From Cylindrospermum stagnale PCC 7417 (GTDB lineage: Bacteria > Cyanobacteriota > Cyanobacteriia > Cyanobacteriales > Nostocaceae), in assembly GCF_000317535.1 (NCBI RefSeq), contig NC_019757.1, forward strand, positions 2,062,501-2,126,500: DNA of 64,000 nt, read 5' to 3'. Shown here piece by piece: positions 55,508 through 63,914 of the stretch (position 1 is its first letter; every line of letters begins with the position of its first letter). A program made the translations under genes and the position numbers. Under the pieces are notes generated by a model that was given only the letters and a program-made list of their open reading frames with translations, searched no databases and was not told where the DNA came from.

Positions 55508-55893
55508 AAACTGACACATTAGGAGTTGACAAAATCACGTCCTATAAATAGCTATCCATATAATAAACTGACACATTAGGAGTTGACAAAATCACGTCCT
55601 ATAAATAGCTATCCATATAATAAACTGACACATTAGGAGTTGACAAAATCACGTCCTATAAATAGCTATCCATATAATAAACTGACACATTAGGAGTTGA
55701 CAAAATCACGTTCTATAAATAGCTATCCATATAATAAACTGCCACATTCATCATTGACAAAACTACATCCTACAAATATTCATCCATATAATAAACTGAC
55801 ACATTCATCGTTGACAAAATCTAATTCTGTAAGTGGTTATGCATATAATAAACTGACACATTCATCGTTGACAAAATCACATCCTACAAGTGG
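55508..55893 (+). repeat. Seven-copy 57-bp tandem repeat array
   Basis: The word ctgacacatt recurs at 55511, 55568, 55625, 55682, 55739 (ctgccacatt), 55796 and 55853, exactly 57 bp apart. Copies 1-4 are almost identical; 5-7 have diverged. Each contains TTGACA and a TATAAT word. In copies 1-4 the segment tcatcg is replaced by taggag, which places an in-frame stop. The array ends about 230 bases before sucrose synthase. Confidence 0.95.
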
Positions 55894-56053
55894 TAGAGAT
55901 TACCCAAACTGGAGCCTGCATTATTTAGTGCTAATTGAATACTTCCATCTCTGGGAAATACCCCCAGAGCTTCATCCCATAGCTAGAAGTAAAAGGTTTT
56001 TTGGGGATTTATGCTACAACAAGCAACGCACCTCAGAGAAGAGAACTATGTGA
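55697..56053 (+). CDS. Possible 19-residue-repeat protein from the array
   Basis: From TTG 55697 a 118-codon frame runs through repeats 4-7 and on to TGA. Since 57 bp is 19 codons, it encodes repeats of the form YNKLTHSSLTKSHPTSG. Differences among copies 4-7 keep the frame open, whereas copies 1-4 carry TAG in this frame. The C-terminus, NWSLHYLVLIEYFHLWEIPP and onward, shows no known domain. There is no ATG and no ribosome site. It may be a decayed gene, a leader ORF for susA, or chance. Confidence 0.3.
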   Translation: MTKSRSINSYPYNKLPHSSLTKLHPTNIHPYNKLTHSSLTKSNSVSGYAYNKLTHSSLTKSHPTSGRDYPNWSLHYLVLIEYFHLWEIPPELHPIARSKRFFGDLCYNKQRTSEKRTM

Positions 56054-56125
56054 TCTAGAACTACAGTTGTTGAGTGAGGAGATAAAAAATGAGGTCGTAA
56101 CTTAGCTAGATTTTGAGAATTAATT

Positions 56126-58534
56126 ATGTATAAACTGATTCAATCTGTCTTAGACAGTGAGGAAAAAACTGCACTACGGCAGTTAATATTTAACTTAGTC
56201 GCCATAGGTAAGCGTTACTTTTTGAGAAACGAGATTCTGCAAGCCTTTACTGACTACTGCCACCAATTTCAAAAGCCTGCTTATTTTTACCACTCTTCTT
56301 CTGTTGGCAAACTTATAGAGTATACCCATGAAATAATTCTGGAAGAGGAAAGTACTTGGTTTGTGATTCGTCCCCGGATTGGTAGCCAAGAAGTCTGGCG
56401 GTTAACAGCGGATTTCACCAGTTTTGAGCCGATGACACCCCAGGCGTTATTAGATGTGCGCGATCGCCTGATTAACCGCTACCAACCCCGCATCTTGGAA
56501 ATAGACCTCCACCCGTTTTACGAGAATTCCCCCACAATCAGCGATTCCAGAAATATTGGTCAAGGTCTAGCCTTCCTTAACCACTATCTGTGCAATCAAT
56601 TATTAACTGATCCCCAGTATTGGTTAGAGATATTGTTTCAAGCAATACAAGGGTTGCGACACGATGGGATTCGCTTACTGCTCAACGATCGCATTACATC
56701 AGGTATTCAGCTAGCCCAACAAATTTACCAAGCGCTGAAATTCCTAAGCTCGCACCCTCCTAACGAACCCTACGAGAAATTTCGCTTTGACCTCCAAGAA
56801 CTTGGCTTAGAAGCAGGTTGGGGTAACACTGCGGCACGAGTCAGCGAAACCCTCCAACTCCTCGACCGACTGATTGACAGCCCACAACCTGCCATTCTCG
56901 AAGCCTTTGTGGCCCGTGTTCCGGCTATTTTTCGCGTCGTCCTCATTTCCATACATGGCTGGGTAGCCCAAGAGGGTGTTTTGGGACGAGATGAAACACT
57001 CGGTCAAGTGATCTATGTCCTTGAACAAGCTCGCAGTTTAGAAAACAAATTACGCACAGAAATCCAACTCGCGGGGCTTGACTTATTAGGCATTCAACCT
57101 CACGTGATTATTCTCACTCGCCTAATTCCTAACTGCGAAGGTACACTTTGTGACCTGCCTCTAGAAAAAGTCCAAGGTACAGAAAATGCTTGGATTTTGC
57201 GTGTTCCCTTTACTGGAACTAATCCAGAAGTTACCAACAACTGGATTTCTAAATTTGAGAGTTGGCCATATTTAGAAAAATTTGCCATTGACGCCGAAAG
57301 AGCACTGCTAGCTGAATTCAAAGGTAAGCCCAATTTAATTGTGGGTAACTACAGCGATGGTAATTTAGTGGCTTTTCTTCTGTCTCGTAGTCTCAAAGTC
57401 ACTCAATGCAACATTGCCCACTCCCTAGAAAAGCCTAAATACTTATTTAGCAGCCTATATTGGCAAGAATTAGAAGATCAATACCACTTCTCGACTCAAT
57501 TCACCGCCGATTTAATCAGCATGAATGCTGCTGATTTTATCATCACCTCATCATACCAAGAAATTGTTGGCACACCAGACACAATGGGACAGTATGAATC
57601 TTATAAGTGTTTTACTATGCCCCAGTTGTATCACGTGGTTGATGGGATTAATTTGTTTAGTCCTAAGTTTAATGTAGTGCCACCAGGAGTAAGTGAGCAT
57701 ATCTTCTTTCCCTACAGCCAAGCAGCAGACCGAGATCCCAACCTCAGCCAACGATTTCACGATTTACTTTTCAAGAGTGAAGAACCGCAAATTATTGGGC
57801 AGTTAAATAACCCCGACAAAAGACCAATATTTTCTGTTTCTCCGACTAACGCCATCAAAAATCTCACGGGTTTAGTAGAATTGTTTGGTACAAGTCAGGC
57901 ATTGCAAGAGCGTTGTAATCTGATTATTTTAACGAGTAAACTGCATCCATCTGAGGCAACAAATTCAGGAGAAGCAGAAGAAATCCAAAAACTCCACGAC
58001 ATGATTGCTCATTATGATCTATATGGAAATACCCGCTGGCTGGGGATGCGCCTTCCTAGCCGAGAAATGGGTGAAGCCTACCGAGTAGTTGGCGATTGCC
58101 AGGGAATTTTTATCCACTTTGCCCACTTTGAATCTTTTGGTAGGAACATTTTGGAAGCGATGATTTCTGGATTGCCAACTTTCACAACTCAATTTGGTGG
58201 TTCATTAGAAATTATCGAAGACCGAGATCATGGATTTAACCTCAACCCAACAGATTTAGAAGGAACAGCCAAGAAAATTTTGGATTTTTTGGATAAATGC
58301 GATGCTGACCCTCAATACTGGCTGGAAACTTCAGAATGGATGATTCAGCGAATTCGTCATAAGTACAACTGGGATTTACACGTCAATCAGTTGTTACTAA
58401 TAGCGAAAATATTTAGTTTCTGGAACTTTGTCTGTCCGGAAAATAACGAAGCTAGGGATCGCTATATGGAAGCTTTGTTTCATCTGATTTATAAACCCAG
58501 AGCCGAAAAGGTTTTAGCACGGCAAATGAGTTAA
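56126..58534 (+). CDS. susA: Sucrose synthase
   Basis: An 802-residue GT4 enzyme that reversibly cleaves sucrose with UDP or ADP to nucleotide-glucose and fructose. The N-terminal regulatory half (~1-270) matches cyanobacterial SusA. The catalytic half starts near QPHVIILTRLIPNCEGTLC. NLIVGNYSDGNLVAFLLSRS, NIAHSLEKPKYLFSSLYW and HFSTQFTADLISMNAADFII are sucrose-synthase signatures. The GT4 E-x7-E site is in FESFGRNILEAMISGLPTF. In Anabaena SusA links sucrose to glycogen and to carbon supply for heterocysts. A 57-bp repeat array lies upstream and a GH65/PGM fusion follows by 52 bases. Confidence 0.96.
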   Translation: MYKLIQSVLDSEEKTALRQLIFNLVAIGKRYFLRNEILQAFTDYCHQFQKPAYFYHSSSVGKLIEYTHEIILEEESTWFVIRPRIGSQEVWRLTADFTSFEPMTPQALLDVRDRLINRYQPRILEIDLHPFYENSPTISDSRNIGQGLAFLNHYLCNQLLTDPQYWLEILFQAIQGLRHDGIRLLLNDRITSGIQLAQQIYQALKFLSSHPPNEPYEKFRFDLQELGLEAGWGNTAARVSETLQLLDRLIDSPQPAILEAFVARVPAIFRVVLISIHGWVAQEGVLGRDETLGQVIYVLEQARSLENKLRTEIQLAGLDLLGIQPHVIILTRLIPNCEGTLCDLPLEKVQGTENAWILRVPFTGTNPEVTNNWISKFESWPYLEKFAIDAERALLAEFKGKPNLIVGNYSDGNLVAFLLSRSLKVTQCNIAHSLEKPKYLFSSLYWQELEDQYHFSTQFTADLISMNAADFIITSSYQEIVGTPDTMGQYESYKCFTMPQLYHVVDGINLFSPKFNVVPPGVSEHIFFPYSQAADRDPNLSQRFHDLLFKSEEPQIIGQLNNPDKRPIFSVSPTNAIKNLTGLVELFGTSQALQERCNLIILTSKLHPSEATNSGEAEEIQKLHDMIAHYDLYGNTRWLGMRLPSREMGEAYRVVGDCQGIFIHFAHFESFGRNILEAMISGLPTFTTQFGGSLEIIEDRDHGFNLNPTDLEGTAKKILDFLDKCDADPQYWLETSEWMIQRIRHKYNWDLHVNQLLLIAKIFSFWNFVCPENNEARDRYMEALFHLIYKPRAEKVLARQMS

Positions 58535-58586
58535 ATTCAAAATTTCCAGTTGAAGAATTAAATATTCTTTGAATTTAACAAACATA

Positions 58587-61574
58587 ATGGTAATGGATAC
58601 AACTGATCGCTCCCGCACTTTTAATTACACAGACTGGATATTAATCGAAAACCAGTTTGACCCCAAGCAGTCACACTCTAGAGAAACTATTTTCACCATT
58701 GGTAACGGCTATTTATCTACGAGGGGCAGCTTTGAGGAAGGCTATACTCGTTCATTACCAGCTACTTTAATCAACGGCGTCTATGATGAAGTGCCTGTGG
58801 TGTATACAGAACTCGCTAACTGTCCTGACTGGTTACCATTGGTGGTAACGATTAATAGCGAATCTCCTTTGGAGACATTGCGCGATCGCTCCCAGCGGGG
58901 CGAAGCCCATCGCTCCCAGCGGGGCGAAGCCCATCGCTTCCGTCTCGATCAAGGTGAGATATTGCAGTATGAACGACGGCTTGATTTGCGTCATGGAATT
59001 CTCAGCCGTTCTTTGCGTTGGCGTAGTCCCAAGGGTAATATAATAGACATCTATTTTGAACGCTTTGCCAGTCTAGCGGATGAGCATGTCTTAGGACAAC
59101 GCTGCCAACTAACACCCGTAAATTTTGATGGCTCGATTGAAGTCCAAGCTAGCATCAACGGCTATCCAGAAAATCAAGGTTTCAATCACTGGGAAGAAAT
59201 AGACCAAGGTAAAACTGATCACGGGATATGGTTGCACAGCCGCACCCGTAACTCCCGGATTGATATTGGTATGGCTGCAAGGATGAGGATATCGGGAACC
59301 GAGGCATCGTTGCAAGTTAACACTGTACCCGGTTATCCTACCTTGAATGCTACCTTAAAGGTGCGTTCACCAACAGTAGAGCCTAGCTTATCGCCGCAAA
59401 CAGTGGTGGTGGAGAAGGTAGTCACAGTTTTTACCTCGCGGGATATTGAGTCCCCAGTTACAGCCGCGAGACAAAAACTCGCCCAACTTCCCGACTACAC
59501 AACCCTACTTGATGCCCATAAACAAGCATGGGATGAAATTTGGCAGCAAAGCGATATCGTGATTGAGGGGGATAGCACTGCTGCTTTTGCTGTTCGCTAC
59601 AATCTATTTCAACTGCTGATTGCTGCTCCTAGACATGATGACAAAGTGAGTATTCCCGCAAAAACTCTTTCGGGATTTGGCTATCGTGGGCATATATTTT
59701 GGGATACAGAAATATTTATCCTGCCATTTTTTATTTTTACCCAACCAACCATTGCCCGCAATTTACTCAATTACCGCTACCACACTTTAAATGGAGCAAG
59801 ACGTAAAGCAGCCCATTCTGGGCATGAGGGAGCGATGTATGCATGGGAAAGTGCTGATACGGGTGATGAGGTGACACCGCGTTGGGCACTCCCCAGTGAT
59901 TTTTATGGCGAAGATGTGCGGATTTGGTGTCGCGATCGCGAAATTCACAACAATGCAGATATCCCTTATGCTGTCTGGTACTACTGGCAAGTAACTGGTG
60001 ACGATCAGTGGATGCGCGACTGTGGTGCAGAGATCATTCTCGATACCGCTATTTTTTGGGGTAGCCGGGTTGAGTTTAATCCTCAATCCGCACGTTATGA
60101 AATTCGTGGGGTGATCGGTGCAGATGAATACCACGACTTTGTCCACAATAATGCCTTCACTAATCGGATGGTGCAATGGCATCTAGATAAAGCCCTGTTA
60201 ATCGATGATTGGCTGCGTCATACTTGGACAGAGCGAGCTGCTGACTTAGAGGATAAACTGCAAATTACTTCAGAAATGCGATCGCGCTGGCAAGATATTA
60301 TCGCCAAAATTTTGCTTCTTGACGATCCCGCAACCGGATTAATTGAGCAGTTCGAGGGATTTTTCCAATTAGCAGATATCAACTTAGCAGACTACGAACC
60401 ACGCGATCGCTCAATGCAAGTGATTCTGGGCATTGAAGCAGCCAACAAGCACCAAGTACTGAAGCAGCCAGATGTGTTGATGCTGCTTTATCTCATGCGG
60501 AAATCAGCAGAATTTCCCTACAACCTGCAAACATTGCAGGTAAATTGGGACTACTATGCACCGCGCACAGATATCACCTATGGTTCCTCCTTAGGCCCAG
60601 CAATTCACGCCATTTTAGCCTCAGATTTAGGTAAAACGATGGAGGCTTATGAACGATTTATGCAAGCAGCAATGGTGGATCTCGAAGATCACCGAGGTAA
60701 CACCAATGAAGGAATTCACGGGGCTAGTGCTGGAGGTGTCTGGCAGGCGGTAGTTTTGGGGTTTGGAGGTATCCAATTAACCGAAAGTGGCCCTGTAGCC
60801 AATCCTCACCTGCCCCCAGGCTGGACACGCCTGAAGTTTAAGCTGCACTGGCACGGTAAATGGCACGAGTTTGATTTGCGTCCCAACTTTCTCGATATCC
60901 GGGGCGTGATCTTCGATTTAGATGGGGTTTTAACAGATACAGCGGAGTTTCATTATCTAGCTTGGCAAAAGTTAGCAGATGAAGAGGGTATACCTTTTAG
61001 TAGAGAAGATAACGAAGCATTGCGGGGTGTATCTCGTCGGGCTTCGCTGATGTTGATAGTTGGGGATAGGAAATATTCGGAAGCGCAAATTCAGGAGATG
61101 ATGGAACGCAAGAACCGCTACTATGTAGAGTCTATCCAAAACATTACACCAAAAGATTTGTTACCAGGTGCGATCGCTCTTTTGGATGATCTGCGGCAAA
61201 ATAAAGTTAAAATTGCCATCGGTTCAGCCAGTAAAAATGCTCGTGAGGTGATGTCGCGATTGGGAATTGCTGATCAGGTGGATGCGATCGCCGATGGTTA
61301 TAGTGTACAACTACCCAAACCAGCGCCTGACCTCTTTCTCCACGCCGCCGAACTGCTAGGACTCCCACCAAATCAATGTGTAGTTGTCGAAGATGCAGCC
61401 GCAGGTATTGAGGCGGCTTTAGCTGCTGATATGTGGACTGTAGGACTCGGCCCGGTTGAGAGAGTCGGCGCTGCTCATGTTGTATTGCCGAGTTTAGCAG
61501 GCATTAAGTGGGCAGATATACAAGCAAAATTAAATCAAGTCGCCTCAGAATCACACCAAAAGCCGAAGAGGTGA
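58587..61574 (+). CDS. GH65 disaccharide phosphorylase fused to beta-phosphoglucomutase
   Basis: About 995 residues in two parts. Residues ~15-770 form a GH65 phosphorylase/hydrolase: SRETIFTIGNGYLSTRGSFE at the start, SGFGYRGHIFWDTEIFILPF, and the general-acid Glu in GVIGADEYHDFVHNNAF. Residues ~775-995 are a HAD-type beta-phosphoglucomutase with nucleophile Asp in GVIFDLDGVLTDTAEFHYL and later VVVEDAAAGIEAALAAD. The fusion would turn an alpha-linked glucose disaccharide (trehalose, kojibiose or maltose type) into glucose-6-phosphate via beta-glucose-1-phosphate. ATG at 58587 is chosen over TTG 58569. An in-frame 24-bp duplication lies at 58887-58934. Confidence 0.92.
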   Translation: MVMDTTDRSRTFNYTDWILIENQFDPKQSHSRETIFTIGNGYLSTRGSFEEGYTRSLPATLINGVYDEVPVVYTELANCPDWLPLVVTINSESPLETLRDRSQRGEAHRSQRGEAHRFRLDQGEILQYERRLDLRHGILSRSLRWRSPKGNIIDIYFERFASLADEHVLGQRCQLTPVNFDGSIEVQASINGYPENQGFNHWEEIDQGKTDHGIWLHSRTRNSRIDIGMAARMRISGTEASLQVNTVPGYPTLNATLKVRSPTVEPSLSPQTVVVEKVVTVFTSRDIESPVTAARQKLAQLPDYTTLLDAHKQAWDEIWQQSDIVIEGDSTAAFAVRYNLFQLLIAAPRHDDKVSIPAKTLSGFGYRGHIFWDTEIFILPFFIFTQPTIARNLLNYRYHTLNGARRKAAHSGHEGAMYAWESADTGDEVTPRWALPSDFYGEDVRIWCRDREIHNNADIPYAVWYYWQVTGDDQWMRDCGAEIILDTAIFWGSRVEFNPQSARYEIRGVIGADEYHDFVHNNAFTNRMVQWHLDKALLIDDWLRHTWTERAADLEDKLQITSEMRSRWQDIIAKILLLDDPATGLIEQFEGFFQLADINLADYEPRDRSMQVILGIEAANKHQVLKQPDVLMLLYLMRKSAEFPYNLQTLQVNWDYYAPRTDITYGSSLGPAIHAILASDLGKTMEAYERFMQAAMVDLEDHRGNTNEGIHGASAGGVWQAVVLGFGGIQLTESGPVANPHLPPGWTRLKFKLHWHGKWHEFDLRPNFLDIRGVIFDLDGVLTDTAEFHYLAWQKLADEEGIPFSREDNEALRGVSRRASLMLIVGDRKYSEAQIQEMMERKNRYYVESIQNITPKDLLPGAIALLDDLRQNKVKIAIGSASKNAREVMSRLGIADQVDAIADGYSVQLPKPAPDLFLHAAELLGLPPNQCVVVEDAAAGIEAALAADMWTVGLGPVERVGAAHVVLPSLAGIKWADIQAKLNQVASESHQKPKR
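58887..58934 (+). repeat. In-frame 24-bp tandem duplication in the GH65 gene
   Basis: Two identical 24-bp units (cgctcccagcggggcgaagc plus ccat) follow a GCGATCGC site and encode RSQRGEAH twice. GC-rich and palindromic in part, they look like a short dispersed repeat that landed in coding sequence without breaking the frame. Confidence 0.85.
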
Positions 61575-61579
61575 AAAAA

Positions 61580-62062
61580 ATGGAACTCAAATCAGTGGCA
61601 ATGCAAATTCCTGAAGGTTGTAATCTTATTTTGGGGCAAACCCACTTTATCAAAACAGTGGAAGACCTGTATGAAATCATGGTCGGGATATCTTCACAGG
61701 TAAAATTTGCGATCGCTTTCTGTGAAGCCTCAGGCGCTTGTCTCATCAGGATTGCGGGTAATGACAGCCTTTTACAACAAGTAGCGATTGAAAATGCACT
61801 AGCCATCGCGGCAGGTCACAGCTTCATCATCTTACTCAAAGATGCCTATCCCATCAACTTCCTCAACGCCATCAAGCAGTGTCCAGAAGTCTGCACAATT
61901 TATTGCGCCACAGCCAACCCAGTAGAAGTAATTCTCGCCCAAACAGCACAAGGAAGCGGCATTCTCGGCGTTATCGATGGATTTTCACCCAAAGGAATCG
62001 AAAGTGACGAAGACGTGAAAGCGCGTCAACAGTTACTTCGTCAAATCGGTTACAAACTTTAA
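61580..62062 (+). CDS. Adenosine-specific kinase (DUF355)
   Basis: A 160-residue protein of the DUF355 family, once shown structurally to be an adenosine-specific kinase. MELKSVAMQIPEGCNLILGQ, THFIKTVEDLYEIMVGIS and KFAIAFCEASGACLIRIAGN open it. TIYCATANPVEVILAQTAQG and GSGILGVIDGFSPKGIESDE are conserved later blocks. ATG at 61580 is selected; it sits 6 bases after the GH65 stop, so translation is probably coupled. An upstream-extended frame would overlap the GH65 gene. Its place after sugar enzymes suggests a link to nucleotide-sugar or purine pools; this is inference. Confidence 0.9.
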   Translation: MELKSVAMQIPEGCNLILGQTHFIKTVEDLYEIMVGISSQVKFAIAFCEASGACLIRIAGNDSLLQQVAIENALAIAAGHSFIILLKDAYPINFLNAIKQCPEVCTIYCATANPVEVILAQTAQGSGILGVIDGFSPKGIESDEDVKARQQLLRQIGYKL

Positions 62063-62098
62063 ATTTTCCGCCTCAGCAACCGGAGGAAGTCGGAGAAA

Positions 62099-62548
62099 AT
62101 GACCATTAACTATCGGGAAAAAATTATCGTCCTATGGACAGTCTTTCTACTCGGAACGCTGTTTCATACCCAACTAAGTTTAATGCCACTTTTCCACGGA
62201 TTACCTGTAATTGAATCTCAAAAAGCCGCATCAATCAATGATATTTCCGGAATTATGTGGTTGATGTTGGTTTTTTTTGTCCTCCCAATGCTGGCAATAA
62301 TTGCCACTGCTTTTACAGATTCCAGACGCTACCGAATAATTCATTTTGGTGTGACTGTCTTTTATAGCGTCATGAATTTAATTCATCTGATTTTAGACTG
62401 GCTGCTACCACAGGTAATCTGGTATCAAATCGCCTTAATGATGCTACTATTTTTGATTGGTTTATTATTGAATTTCGTGTCTTTCCAATGGATGCGGCAA
62501 CTATTCCGCAGTCAAAACCCGCCAGAAAGAATCACAGCTTCTCATTAG
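62099..62548 (+). CDS. Four-TM membrane protein, unassigned
   Basis: A 149-residue protein with four hydrophobic helices: ~8-30 (IIVLWTVFLLGTLFHTQLSL), ~50-72 (IMWLMLVFFVLPMLAIIATA), ~83-103 and ~108-130. The C-terminus is short and charged (RSQNPPERITASH). It fits a small integral inner-membrane protein, and I do not recognise the family. GGAGGAAG ends about 10 bases before the ATG, a strong ribosome site. Spacing of 36 bases from the DUF355 gene suggests it is the last gene of the susA-linked transcript. Confidence 0.75.
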   Translation: MTINYREKIIVLWTVFLLGTLFHTQLSLMPLFHGLPVIESQKAASINDISGIMWLMLVFFVLPMLAIIATAFTDSRRYRIIHFGVTVFYSVMNLIHLILDWLLPQVIWYQIALMMLLFLIGLLLNFVSFQWMRQLFRSQNPPERITASH

Positions 62549-62901
62549 CTTTGACAAAGCTATCAAAAAAGGCTAACTGCTTTCTAAAGGACATCTACAG
62601 ACTTTGGTATCGCCAAAGCTTGCTGCTGAGTTGGTTGTAACGGCTTTTTATTTAAATAGCGACCGCTCTTTGCGCCATCGCGCAAAGTGCCCGCTGTTGG
62701 CAATATTGCACCCAGTGACTATAATCATCACTTTTATTTATCAACTTGAAAAATAAAAATATTTGCTTCTATCGTTGTTAGCCCTTAAGATGTAGGCAAA
62801 CTATCAGTAAAAGTTTGGGTTGTAACTTTGCTTCAGCTTTTGCTAAAGGTAAAAAATCAACCATTTTGCTGCTTTAGGTGGAAATTTAAAGCTTTACCCC
62901 T
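62549..62901. other. Intergenic region with one hairpin
   Basis: 353 bp between the four-TM protein and the Rrf2 regulator. A perfect hairpin (ctttgcgc/gcgcaaag, 62668-62687) with a 4-base loop is present. The remainder is AT-rich. The last 30 bases contain no strong ribosome site for the GTG start of the regulator. Confidence 0.5.
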
Positions 62902-63339
62902 GTGGAACTCTCTAATAAATCAGAATACGCAATTTTAGCCTTGTTAGAACTGGCAACCTGCTATCCTAAAGGCGAACCGCTACAAATACGAGAGATAGCG
63001 GCACTGCAACATATACCCAGCCGCTATTTAGAACAACTGCTGGCAACATTAAGGCGTCAAGGTCTAATTAAAAGTATACGTGGCGCTAAAGGTGGCTATG
63101 TTCTGGCGCGAGAACCGGGAAAAATTACGCTGCTAGACGCTTTGAACTGTATGGAAGGCTTAGATCCAGTACCATCGAGTTTTGATCCGCATCAGCACAC
63201 AGTAGAAGGTGAGGTTATTCAGGATGTTTGGCTAGAAGCACGTCAGGCCGCTAATACAGTTTTGCAAAAATATACACTCCAAGACCTTTGTGAGCGGCGA
63301 GTAACTAGAGAACGTAGGGAACTGATGTATTACATTTAG
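62902..63339 (+). CDS. Rrf2-family transcriptional regulator
   Basis: A 145-residue winged-helix regulator. The N-terminal MELSNKSEYAILALLELATC and IREIAALQHIPSRYLEQLLA are Rrf2 signatures, and SIRGAKGGYVLAREPGKITL forms the wing. IscR-type members bind an Fe-S cluster with three closely spaced cysteines in the C-terminal half; that triplet is absent here (single Cys in LNCMEG and DLCERR). It is therefore closer to CymR-like members that sense through protein partners. GTG at 62902 is the start. Its 3' end overlaps the convergent protease gene by 35 bases. Confidence 0.92.
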   Translation: MELSNKSEYAILALLELATCYPKGEPLQIREIAALQHIPSRYLEQLLATLRRQGLIKSIRGAKGGYVLAREPGKITLLDALNCMEGLDPVPSSFDPHQHTVEGEVIQDVWLEARQAANTVLQKYTLQDLCERRVTRERRELMYYI

Positions 63340-63883
63340 CTTGGATGAAAGATGAATCAGCAGAGGGAGTTTTTGGTAGATGATGCTGAGAATTCAAGTT
63401 CATCCAAATATTTTGACATTGGCCCAGAATTTGCATAATTTTTACCAAAGCGATCGCCATTCCAGTTCGGGCAACTGGTGATAAGTGTAGATCGAAGGGG
63501 TTACAGAGGGCATCACCCACCTGAAAATTGGTGCCAGGTATAGTCACCCACCAAGCCGGGGGACAGTGACCATAAAGAGATTGAGTCAGAGCGAGGAGCG
63601 ATCGCGGATCGACCTCATCTCTGGTGATAAAATTGGCAGGAGAAGGTGAGAGCGGACGCACTTGGACTTCATCTGCTTCAGCGGAATGCATACAGGCATC
63701 GACAAAAATTGCCAAATCAGCATTTGCTAAACTTGCCGCCAGTTCAGGAGTCAGTTGTTGGATTGCTAGGGTTTCCACAGTTGATAAATGCCAAGATTCA
63801 ATCGCATTAGCTACTCTTTGCCCAATACCATCGTCACTACATAAAGCATTACCGTAACCAATCACCATGATATTTCCAGCCAT
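63305..63883 (-). CDS. [NiFe]-hydrogenase maturation protease
   Basis: A 192-residue M52/HycI-family endopeptidase that trims the C-terminus of a hydrogenase large subunit after nickel insertion. IMVIGYGNALCSDDGIGQRV opens it with the nickel-recognition Asp/Glu position (SDDG), and ADLAIFVDACMHSAEADEVQ supplies the second acidic residue. HCPPAWWVTIPGTNFQVGDA is the later block. HoxW (bidirectional enzyme) and HupW (uptake enzyme) are both possible. About 25 extra C-terminal residues run past the usual end and overlap the convergent Rrf2 gene. No hydrogenase structural gene is seen in the window. Confidence 0.9.
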   Translation of the reverse strand: MAGNIMVIGYGNALCSDDGIGQRVANAIESWHLSTVETLAIQQLTPELAASLANADLAIFVDACMHSAEADEVQVRPLSPSPANFITRDEVDPRSLLALTQSLYGHCPPAWWVTIPGTNFQVGDALCNPFDLHLSPVARTGMAIALVKIMQILGQCQNIWMNLNSQHHLPKTPSADSSFIQAKCNTSVPYVL

Positions 63884-63914
63884 CTTTTTGAGCTACTCCC
63901 TCTCGCTTTTTCCC

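Noticed and set aside
55508-55893. Possible CRISPR array
   Set aside because: Units are 57-bp direct tandem repeats with no unique spacers between short repeats, and no cas genes are nearby.
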